From the NCBI GenBank assembly GCA_037039685.1, contig JAWNGF010000002.1, forward strand, positions 5,456,001 through 5,520,000: 64,000 nucleotides of DNA. The letters are read 5' to 3'. Below, piece after piece: positions 33,655 to 43,721 of this stretch. Below the pieces are notes generated by a model, which saw only the letters and a list, made by a program, of their open reading frames with translations, did not search any database and was not told the DNA's origin. Both the position numbers and the translations under genes were made by a program. Within the stretch, counting starts at the first letter, position 1, and the number at the start of each line of letters is the position of its first letter. The DNA is from Ceratobasidium sp. AG-K (Eukaryota > Basidiomycota > Agaricomycetes > Cantharellales > Ceratobasidiaceae).

Positions 33655-36378
33655 TTAAGTCTTGGCACCACCTCGTCCCCGGCCACGACCTTTGCGCTTG
33701 CGTTTATCACGTCCGCTACGCCCCCCACGTTTTTTATTCCCTTCATTTCCGTCACCACCTGCTTCATTGTCTTGGTGACGGCCGGGATTATTCGTCCCTT
33801 CGTTATTATCACGACCTCGAGCGGAGTGATCCCGTTCGTCGCACTGGTGACCACCTGGCTCATCAGCGTCGACCTCGTCGCAGCTGACAGTTGTTTGGGG
33901 CTGCGAGTGCACGTGCTGGGACGGTGTATCCTGGGGTAGATTACTGTGCCCTATTTCAGAGGATTGCGAGTTGTTTTGCGTGGATTCCCCGTGGTTTCGA
34001 GCGACCGCTGGCTGAGGTTGGCCGTCTTGAGTTGCCGCTTGCAACGGTGCGTTGATGCCCTCGCCTTGGTCTGTGAACCATTCGGCAAGTTCGGGAATGT
34101 AGGTGCTATCTTGGATCTGCAAACCCGAAAGCAATTGTTTGCGTGAGCCCTCCTGAACAAGGTGTGGATTTGGTAACAAGTCCTGGTCATTTGACCCCTC
34201 AGTTGTATGCGCCAGAGGTCCGTTGGGGCTTTGTTGCTGATGCAACAAAGCTGCAACTTGCATGTCCTTCGCGCTAGGGGATGAGTTGGAGGGGTTTGAA
34301 GGATTCTGAGCGGCGTGTGACGTTGCTATTATGGGAACAATAACCTCATCGTTGGTTGGCTCCGCTACAGCGGCACTAAACGCCGGACAGAGACCGTAAT
34401 TATTTTGATTTTCCGGGTTTGGTGGGAGGGGCGATGAGAACACGGGAGGCGTATGAGTACCGGCTTGATCAAACACAGGTATATGCGCAGGCATTTTGTA
34501 TCTCTCGTCGTCATCCTTAGAGGGCTTGGCGACAGTTGGCTCGAGCTGAACTAGAGATTGAGGTGGCTTCACTTCCAAGCTCGAAAGGGGTGCCTCTGTT
34601 ACAAGAGGAAGAATATGTGGGACTAGAGGTGGTGACGTTGGGCAGGCATATTGTAATGGCGCATGTGGCGCGATCCGCTGGGCCCCCTCGGTGACGTTGC
34701 GTGTCCCGATGAAGACAGTAACCAAAGATGTGACAACAAGAAGTGTTACTCCAAATAACTGTGCCCAGAATGTCGGGCTGAAGTTGAGCTAAGTACATCC
34801 AATTCTTTGCCTTGCGATGTGAAATGAGCTTACCTCTGGTACTCCCGACGTGTCCTAGCAGGAAACATGACCTTGGCGGCTATATCGCTGTGGGATTCCT
34901 GAGTCTCCACGTATTTCCACGGGCAGATATCTGGATTTTTGAATGCCTGGTGATTAAGTACAAGTCCCCTCTCCGGAGCCTGGACGGGCTTCTCAAGGGA
35001 GTTTAGGGGTATTCCGCGGTCAAGTGTCATGCATACACATACCGTATCCCATTCGCTGCTATGGCACTCCGTTTTTTGTACTGGCACGTCCAGTGTATGA
35101 TAGTGAATAGCTTTGAAGGGGAACGTCCTCGCTCTTTTCCTTCCATACAAGCCTTTCACAAGTCGAACCGATATCTCAGTCACATGAGCAGGATCCAGTG
35201 CATCGTTTCGCCATAATAAAACCGGTTTATCCTCGTTCTTGGTATTCAGATAAACAGCTCGCACGTCCACGACTTCACAGTGTCCTAAATCAATCTGGAC
35301 GCAAATATGTCCGAGTCTGTTGGGGCTGGTAATGTATGCTCTGGGAATTCCGTACAAAGCAGCCGCCCCGCCTGAGATATTGAATCTCAGTTTGACGCTC
35401 CCCCAAACTATATTAAACACACCTGAAATTGTAGCCTCTACACCCCAGTGTTCTTGGTCCAGTTCATCGCGCGATGAAAGCTCGTGCCACGGCACAATAG
35501 ATTGATCTTCAGTTGTGTAAGTCTTGGATCTCCATCCTGTCAAAGTCCGCCAAAAGCGCCATGAGCGGCTTGGTTCCTCGGGCCAGTAGGACAACGAGGA
35601 ATGACTGGCATATATAGCCACCTCCCTGAACTTCCAACTGTCCTCCTCAACTGGCCTACAGAAATGGCACCCGTTAGCTAGGCCCCTGTTCCTGTGTTCC
35701 CTTCAGAGACACGAACCAGGGCGTGGGCCGTTTAATCGTATAGACAGCATGAGAAAAGTGGATTCCGTGATAACCTTCCGTCTCGTTTAGGGGGTTGGCG
35801 ACCGAAATCACCAATCGGTGTTGGTGGTCTTGCAAGTCATTCTTGGCAAATATCAAGGCAGGCTCTTGGTCCTCGACAGCATGATAGGCATTTACAATGT
35901 CAACCTGATAGCATACTGCCTCGTGCGTTGTGCGCACACGATGGTTCTCGTGCAAGCAAATGCTATAGTCCCTTGGAATGGCATCGAGCTCGCTACGAGG
36001 AGGGCCGTATAGATATATGGCCGAACCTGGTCATGGGTTAAGCCAACTAGTTGGTGCGTATGTATAAGAACATCTACCTTGAAACTTGATACTCATGGAA
36101 GCGAGCTGATGATCAAGGCTCCGACGCACGCTCACCCGCCTTCCCTGGCTATAGTAAACCTGCCACCGCCAATAATTGCTCCACACTGCACAAAATTTCC
36201 AGAATATCCAGTTGCTCCACCGACCGCAGAAAATCTCGTCGGGAGTATAAGACACGTGCTTGAGGTCAGTGTCGTAAATTGTTGCGTTAATTCGAACCTC
36301 AACTTCATGCGCTATCGTTTGATGTAAGAGAACGAGAACAAGAGTAACACAAGAAATCAAACGCCCCACTGAGGGCAT
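33655..36378 (-). CDS. PSP6: two-module surface protein with RG-ended tail
   Basis: The ATG at 36378 gives MPSVGRLISCVTLVLVLLHQ (signal peptide). Module 1 carries RINATIYDTD, RRSLDHQLAS, CLHENHR...CYQVDIVNAY and IKRPTPW; module 2 carries GWRSKTY, WGVEATI, ALYGIPRAY, CVQIDLGHCEVVD and LLWRNDALDP. Module 3 is absent: after the closing strand (FPFKAIHYH) a stretch of about 250 bp with no counterpart in PSP5 (34860-35090) intervenes, whose splicing I could not settle. Then comes a helix (FWAQLFGVTLLVVTSLVTVFIG) and a tail of about 350 residues rich in Pro, Gln and Asn, ending in a basic RG box (KKRGGRSGRDKRKRKGRGRG, then GGAKT). The tail matches PSP4 in style and ending but not in length. No frame break found in the exons I could place. 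Confidence 0.7.
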
Positions 36379-36422
36379 CTCTCTTTGGTTACAGAACAGA
36401 CGGCTGTTGGGTGATGTCGGAT

Positions 36423-36485
36423 AGAGTGGCTATGCTGATCAGATTTTACGTCTCGTCAGCAGTTTGCCACGCGCCATTGGAAATT
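36423..36485 (-). promoter_or_regulatory. Shared PSP promoter block (PSP6)
   Basis: AGAGTGGCTATGCTGATCAG then AGTTTGCCACGC and CATTGGAAATTT on the plus strand, in the same place relative to the gene start as in the other array members. Confidence 0.6.
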
Positions 36486-36723
36486 TAGATGCATGTTCCA
36501 CAGAATATATGCGGTGGTACACCTCGGTTGAATGTAAGATTATTCTGCTGCATTCGTGATTTCCTAGGAAGTTAATCCTAATGAACTAACATAATTATCA
36601 GCTACATGCATGGCTGCGCTTGTCGTGACGTGAAGAGGTTGAAAATTGAAACGCAGAAAGATGAGAAATGAGGGGAAGCTTTTTGTATGCTCAGGTCAAT
36701 ATCTTCTGCTAGTACAACCATTT

Positions 36724-38762
36724 TTAGTTCTGGGCACCACCTCGCCCTCGCCGACGAACGTTTCGCCTGCGTCTTCCATGACCCCCACGCCCGCCCTACG
36801 AACTGTTCAGTTTCCTTCGCTATTGACACCGCCAAGTGTATCATCGTGATGACCGAGATTATTGGTCGCTTCGTTAGCATCGGATCCACGGACAAGGTCG
36901 CCCTGCTCGTTGAATGGCTGATTCTCTGTCTGAACACTAGTCTCACCATCGGTTGGCCCAGCTGGAGCAATTCCCAATCCCGGATGGGGCCCATAGTTGT
37001 TTCGACTCTCTGGGATTGATGGGGGCGACAAATGAGGTAACGGGAGCCAAGGAAACGGAGGGGGCGAAGGGGGCAAAGTGAACGCAGAACGATTGGGCGG
37101 AGCATAACTGCGTATATGCGTAGAATCATCGGGCCTAGGGACAGGGATATTGGATTGGAGTGGGGGGCGAGGGAGGTAGGCGCCTGGCCCTGGGAGTGAT
37201 GTACCCGGCATAGGGGCTGCTGGAAGCCGTGGTGGGGTCGGGCGAACACGTCGTCGTTGATCTAGCATAATCCGGTGGCTCCTCGGAGTGGATATGCATA
37301 TCACGTAGACCACGGTCCACAACAAAGTAAAGCTAAAAAGCATCGGCCCTAATAGCTCTGGCCAAATTGTGGCAAGCCTGGTGCCCTTGGGACTAACGTT
37401 CTCATGAGTATGTGTAATTTCTTATCTCCTGACGCAAAATGAGCCTACCCCGCTGGCAAGTGTTCACGATGCAACTCTTGATGCACATAATATCGAATCG
37501 CTTCGAAAGGAAACACTTCACTTCTCCCATACAGGCCTTTTACGAGCCGAACTGAGATTCTAGTCCCCCGAGACGGATCCAGCGCATCGTTTCGCCACAG
37601 CAAAACTGATCCGTTGTTGTGCTTGGTATTTAAATAAGCATGTCGCACATCCACGATTTCGCAATGTCTTGAATCGATCTGGACGCAAATGTGACCGAGG
37701 TAATCAGTGTCTGCTATATGTGCCTTGGGAACACCATATAAAGCCACAGCACCGCCTGTGATTGAAATCTGAGGTCAAGCTTCTCTGAGACTATTATGCG
37801 CGAGTAAATATACCTGTAACTGTAGTCTTTACACCCCACTTATCTCGGTCCGATTCGCCCCGTGATGAAAGCTCATGCCATGACACGACAGTTTGGTTTT
37901 CAGCTACGTATGTCCTGGATTTCCACCCTGTAGAAGTCCGACAAAAGAACCATGAACAAACCGGCTCGCGAGGCCAGTAGGCTAGTAAGGGATGGGTGTC
38001 ATTCACCACCTCCTCCCTGAACCTCCAGTGGTCCTCCTCGACCGGCCTAGAGTGGCTCATTAGTGAGAGCATGCATTCACACAAGAAAAAATCACAAACC
38101 AAGGGCTAGGCCGTTTGATCGTACAAACAGCATGAGAGAACTGGATTCCCTGATAGCGTTGGGTCTCGTTCCCGGGCTTGTCGACCGAGATCACCACCCG
38201 ATGCTCGTGGTCCTCCAATCCACTCGTGGAAAATATCGCAACGGGCGCTTCGAAGTCTTCAACAGCAGAATAGGCTGCTGCGACGTTGGCTGGGAACATA
38301 CCGAGTCGTTCCTCGTACCGTGGTTCTCGTGTAGGCAAATTTTGTAGTCAACGGGGAAAGCGCTGAGCTCGCCACGAGGAGGGCCGTATAAATAAATTGC
38401 CGAGCCAGATTACAGGTCGAGGCATCCGGCTGAGCAATGATATAAGAGTGCCCACCATGAAACGTGATGTTCATTGAGGGGAGCCAGTGATCAAGACTCC
38501 GGTGTACGCTCAAGCGCTTTCCCTGGCCATTATAATACACTTGCGGTTGTCAATAGCTTCTCCACACTGCACACGTCCGCCAGAATATCCAGTTCCTCCA
38601 TCGACCGCAGAAAGTATTATTGGGCGTATAAGACATGTGCTGGAGGTCGCCATCATAAATTGTTGCGTTGATTCCAGCATCGATCGTACGCCCTATCGAG
38701 TGATGTAACAGAGAAAAGGCGAGAATGATGGAGTATATTAGGCACCTCGTTGAGCGCGACAT
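36724..38762 (-). pseudogene. PSP7: two-module surface-protein pseudogene with nonsense codon and decayed RG tail
   Basis: The ATG at 38762 gives MSRSTRCLIYSIILAFSLLH. In exon 1, AVWRSY is followed by TGA where PSP6 has Trp, and the frame then continues as QVYYNGQGKRLSVHRSLDHW. In module 1 one base is missing between VCSQ and NVAAAYSAVED. Module 2 (TGWKSRTY, WGVKTTV, ALYGVPKAH, CVQIDSRHCEIVD, LLWRNDALDPS) reads cleanly. Module 3 is absent; a membrane stretch (MLFSFTLLWTVVYVICI) leads to a Pro-rich tail that stops after NSEGN (36807). Beyond that stop another frame still encodes an RG box (HGRRRRNVRRRGRGGAQN) ending at the TAA at 36724, the same ending as PSP4. At least three lesions; a clear pseudogene. 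Confidence 0.8.
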
Positions 38763-38812
38763 CTTGCGTCGATTATGCGATGGACGGAGTCGCCCGCGGG
38801 GTGGTGGGGAAT

Positions 38813-38870
38813 AGGGTGGCTATGCTAATCTCGATTCTCCGCCAGCAGTTTGCCACGCATTTATTGGAAA
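38813..38870 (-). promoter_or_regulatory. Shared PSP promoter block (PSP7)
   Basis: GGGTGGCTATGCTAATCTCG then AGTTTGCCACGC and TTATTGGAAA on the plus strand. The block is kept although the gene is broken, so inactivation is probably recent. Confidence 0.6.
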
Positions 38871-39113
38871 TTCAGCAGAACTTGTATATACAACCACGTA
38901 CAACATGGTGGATAAGTGTGGCATTGGTCAACAAACAATGATGTAGAAGAGTACATAGATGAGTGCGAGAGAGCGAGACAACAAGCGAATAATGATCGTA
39001 TCAATACGCCAAACCAAAGAAAAAGGAACGACAAAAGAGTCCAAGAACAAATATGGTCCAGCCTGGGTCCAGCGAATACTGGAATTTGATACAGCACAGA
39101 ATGTGCCCAATTA

Positions 39114-41513
39114 TTATGCTCGACCAGCAGCGGCTGTGACGAAGGCGGGGGAAGTGAGGGGAGAGGCGTGGTGACCGTTGACGTGTAGGCGGTCGTTGGC
39201 GGTTTCGGGCATGCCGTCGTAGGCACTGTGGGTGCCGTTTGCGGTGAGGGCGGATGTGTTGGGTGTCGCTGGGGATGCATTTGTGACTTTGCCAATGTAC
39301 CACGATGGAACCCAGCCGCGCTCTCCGCTGCTCTCCTTTACGGCCTGGACACAATGTCAGATGCGTCATAAGCAACCGGATAATACTCACATATGACCAA
39401 TGATTATATCGCTTAAATACCCTAACGTATTCATCCTTCATAAGCTCAAGCTCCTCATCACCCTTGACGTGATATGTCCTCAGCGCAATACCCGAGAAAC
39501 TCGTCGACGTGAGGTGTACAGGCATGATCGGCCGGTATTCCGTCGCACCATAGTCGGAAACCGGTCGGCCAACGGCCTCGGAGACCGCGATGGCTGGAGG
39601 TATCGAAGTTTCCAAGAGACAGCCAGCCGGAACCCAAGAATGCTTGCCCGCATCGTCCAAGACCCCGCTGCCAGCCGGATCTCGTTGAACGACCCACCAT
39701 CCCTTTGCACGTCCAATAATAATGAATGCGTCGTGACTGCGGGCGAGGTCAATTGCGAGTCAAGAAACATAGCACCATACTCACACTGAAACATCAAACT
39801 CGTCGTCCAACTCGGCCATGTACGGGTAAATCGCAATAGCATACGTCTTGGTCGTCGCATAGACCACACCCTCTCGTCCCTCTGGGGGTGCCTGTTCATG
39901 GACCGTCTTGGGCCTATCGCTGTCTCCGCCGCTCTGCGCAATTAGGTCTGGCCAAGTAGGGGCCGCAGAATTGGCAGTCGAGAGCGGCGGGGTTGCGGCC
40001 GCCGCATTGGCGGTAGCCGCAGCGGCACGAGCACTAATGGGCTGCAACACCGGCGCCTGGTGCAACCGCGTGTTCCGTGCATACGCGGGCAGGTTAGGTG
40101 ACGCGACCGACTGGTCGTTGAGACCCGCACGGCGAGCTTGGGCACCAGTGGCATCGGGCGAGTCTCGCCGAGCGGCCGAACGCGAGGCTTGTTTCTGTTG
40201 GGCGACTGCAATGGGAGAACGGATGTCTTTGATGTGGCGCAAGGTGAAAACCGGGTTTTTGTTGGCGTCTTTGAGTTTCTGGAAGAGGAGAAGCGGCTTT
40301 TCGTCGTAGCTGAGACACCGGTCTGGCGAGGTGTCAGCTTAAAACAATTGTCTCGGAACAGTACACACCTGTGTTCCCATAACAAATGAACATGGCATAG
40401 TTTTGCCAGTCGTCGCTAATTTTGTACTTCTTGAGTGCGGCTGGCAAGACCTTCCAGCACGGGTCGTCGAGGGTAACCTTGAAGCTCTTGTACGGATTCT
40501 GCTCGCCATCTCGGGACGAGGGCTTGCTGTCTCTTCCGCCAGCAGTATTAGGGTTGGAGAGGTTGGCGGAAATAGATTGGGAGCTGGGGTTCCGAGAAAG
40601 TCCGTGTGGCCGCTCGGAGTTAGCCAGAGTGCTGGCAATCGATAGTTCACCAATCGAGGGCTGGGGTTTGGGTTGTCTGGTGGAAGGTGTCTGCAACAGT
40701 TGCCACATTAGTGGAAGTAGGGTGATTGTAAAGATTTCTTACTGCAGGGTCTGCGTCTGGGACCCGTGGTGATTGTCGTGGCGACTCGTGAATGGGTTCT
40801 GGGGTTGGTCGAGTAGGTGACTGCGCAGGACGCTGAGCCCAGCGGAAGGACGGTTGCTTGTGCAGAGTCACCTCTCCGGTCTATTCACTGTTAGCCACAA
40901 TATATCGGTCGACGTGACCGCTCTCACCTGCAGATGCGCACGAGAAACCGTCGCAAGTTCCTCCATGCAGACCTTCATTGTGTCTGTCAGTCGCTGATTT
41001 TCCGACTCGAGTCTCCTTATCCGCTCGCCTAAACAGATGTAAGAACTTGTGTCTGACGCAGATCAGGGCATCCTCACTCTGCTCTCCCATTGTTGTCCAC
41101 AGCTTCTGGATAGTAATCGCCTCGTTCTGCACCTCTTCCACGACTTCAGCTGCACAGAAAAATGAGCGCGATATTCGACATTTTCACGGAAAAACTCACA
41201 AGGGGGGATATAGGCGTCGGGTTCTATCGGGATATCAAAGGCAACCTTGAGCTGGTAGACAGCCTTGAGAATGGCCAGACGCTGTCCGACCGACCGGATT
41301 CCAACATCCTTCAGGCTCTCATGGTCCATAAGACCGAGGATTTCACCGGATATACGGTGCTCTGTTTGCAGATCAGCAAAGCTCACGACAGTCGAACCAC
41401 TTACTCTTGAGCTGTTCTCCGTATTGCGGATATCCCAAATCTGCAATCCAGTTCTGCACGTCCTCCTCGGTCCATCCGTACATGGATTCGCGCAGACGAG
41501 TCGACTCCGCCAT
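39114..41513 (-). CDS. ubc2: Ste50/Ubc2-type MAPK adaptor (SAM-RA-SH3-SH3)
   Basis: Adaptor that links a MEKK (Ste11 type) to Ras/Cdc42 signals in the pheromone and filamentation MAPK pathway. The ATG at 41513 was chosen because MAEST leads directly into the SAM domain (WTEEDVQNWIADLGYPQYGE, continuing KHRISGEILGLMDHESLKD across an intron). A coiled-coil segment follows (SERIRRLESENQRLTDTM), then a Ser/Pro linker, an RA domain (NPYKSFKVTLDDPCWKVLPA, ISDDWQNYAMFICYG), an Ala/Pro linker, SH3-1 (YAIAIYPYMAELDDEFDV, with WVPAGCL) and SH3-2 (GIALRTYHVKGDEELEL, GWVPSWYIGKV). It ends VTAAAGRA at the stop at 39114. The two C-terminal SH3 domains are the basidiomycete arrangement known from Ustilago Ubc2; ascomycete Ste50 lacks them. 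It is divergent with Ipi3 across 236 bp. Confidence 0.88.
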
Positions 41514-41749
41514 GGCAAGCGATGTGGAGGGAAGGTGGAAATGCAACTTGCAAGCAGTAACGTGACACAAACAGACGCCCGCATGCCAATACATAAACTA
41601 ATTTGACCCGAACCACCATAGGCAACACGCTTGTTCTCCCACTCGACTATTGATATAACGTTGTCTATCGATCACTGGGTTACTGAGCTTCCGGCAACCA
41701 GGTATTTTGGCTGTGCTGTCGATTCGGCTCTTGGTGCTTATTGGCCCGG

Positions 41750-43600
41750 ATGAAATTTCAAGAAACTTTGCTCTGTGGACTCGGTCCGAATAACCCTGCA
41801 TCTGGTTCTGGCCACTTGGCGCTTCACGATCTCAAAACAAGTGCGAGTCTAGCTACGTACAAGCAGACTACCTCTGCCGTACACGGGACGACCGTTGTCG
41901 AGTCTCAGCATGGACAGGGCGGATTCATTATCTCGTCGCAGGCTGATAAGCCTATTTTGAACGTTTATCATTTTCAAAAGGTACGTACATGATGTGCCTG
42001 ACGACACATGCCTCTCTTAGACTCCTTTCTAGGACCAATTGGCACAACGCATTGTTCTCCCTGAGAGAATAAGTTGCGTCGCCTCGGATAGCCGCGGTAC
42101 GTACTGTGCCGCCGGCACGGCTAATGGACGCATCTATCTCTGGGAGGCAAGCAAATTAACTCATTTGTAGAGCTCACATTTTTGACATGTTGATAACAGG
42201 TCGCCTCGGGAATCATGCTCAACTCGTGGGAAGCACATTTCAGACGCGTGCATGTACTCAAGTTTACAACCGAGGGCGCCGCTCTGGTCTCGGCGTCGGA
42301 AGATTCGGCTATAAGCGTGTGGAGCGTCGCAAGGTCAGTTGTTTCAGTGCTCCCAACAGAGTCGACATTAATGAAATATGATTTCAGCATTGTGGACAAT
42401 CAATTGCAACACGAGTTGCCTGTTCCGTACTGTAACTTGTCGGACCATACACTTCCCGTCTTGGATGTCGTTTGTGGGAGTGGCTTGTTTCCGGACTGCA
42501 GGCTGGTAACGTGCTCGCAAGACCACACTGTCAAAGTAGGTCCTAGCCTCGACTGAACGCCGTGCTTTCTGACATGAGGACCCAAGGTATGGGATCTAGG
42601 CTCGCTCTCCCGGCCACTACTCGCAACATTCACGTTTCCACATGCGATTCAGATGGTGGCTATGGATCCAGCGCAGAGGGTGATATTTGCGGCAGCGGCA
42701 AACGGGAGCATTTACCGAATCAATTTGTTCAAACCGAGCGCTGATCGGCAAGCTCGTGGAGCACCTCCAGTCATGGAAGCCGTCGGTGGTGATTCAAGCG
42801 TCAACACTCGAATAACAGAAAACGGCCAGCCTGACATCAACGTCGGGTGAGTTTCAACAACTCCAGCTCGCAAAGATTGCTCATTAATTCAAACCAGACA
42901 GTCCATAGGAGCGATTGCGATCTCTTACACGTCTACGCATCTGCTCGTCGGAACCATCTCGGGCGTAGTTCTAGTCTACGACATCGAGTCACACCAATTA
43001 TTACGAACGATTGCGACACATAAAGACAAGGGCCTTTCGGTCATATACTTGCAATGTATGCTGAACCCAGTCGACCTGCAAGGTCATGCGACCATTAATG
43101 AAGGTGGACCGTCGGCTAAAGAGCCTATACCCCTTCGTCCAGTGGTTCCGTTCCAGAGGACGCGTGACCTCAAGGCGAGAGAGGTGCATGAGGTGATGGT
43201 GATGATACCACCTAGACTCAAGGCAAGGCTCCGAGTTGAATAGTACTTGGCCTACCTAACGTGTTTTGTCTAGGAGCCCAAAACAGCATATAGCGGTCCC
43301 GACACCGGAATCCTAGCGGGCCAAGCCTACTTTCTAGGCTCCGAAACAAAAAGTGGCTCCGGGAAATCAGGGGTCTCCAGCGCGCGTGTGGCAGAGCTCG
43401 AAGCCGAGATTGCCCAACTCCGAGCAGCACTTGGTCAAGCCAAGGGAATCAACGACTCGATGTGGGAGACAATGGTCAACACCATAATACCAAAAACTCC
43501 AGCAGGAGAAAATGAATCTGATGCTGACGTTATGCTCGTCGATGACGCACCGGGAACAAAAGCGGGAGACGGGAGAAAACGAGCACGCAAGGCGAATTGA
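41750..43600 (+). CDS. IPI3: Ipi3/WDR18-like pre-rRNA processing WD-repeat protein
   Basis: Component of the Rix1 complex, which acts in ITS2 processing and late 60S ribosome assembly in the nucleus, possibly also in replication licensing. Exons: 41750-41980, 42033-42146, 42200-42333, 42388-42535, 42587-42846, 42898-43222 and a last exon ending at 43600. WD-type strands seen: ISCVASDSRGTYCAAGTANG, RIYLWE, AHFRRVHVLKFTTEGAALVS, SEDSAISVWS, RLVTCSQDHTVKVWDL, MDPAQRVIFAAAANGSIY. The C-terminus is a coiled coil (LEAEIAQLRAALGQAKGIND) and a basic end (GRKRARKAN), both typical of the family. Two introns (from 42147 and 43223) start with GC; ignoring the second would give a premature stop at 43243 and lose the coiled coil. 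Convergent with the CDK7 gene, 121 bp apart. Confidence 0.88.
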
Positions 43601-43721
43601 CCCCGTCGACAGCGTTGTTGATTAATGATAAATTATATGGTTATAACAGCACGATAGATGCAATATCTATGAAACCAGCGGAAATCCAAAGCGTGAGAAT
43701 AGTATACGACGACCCAGCGTG

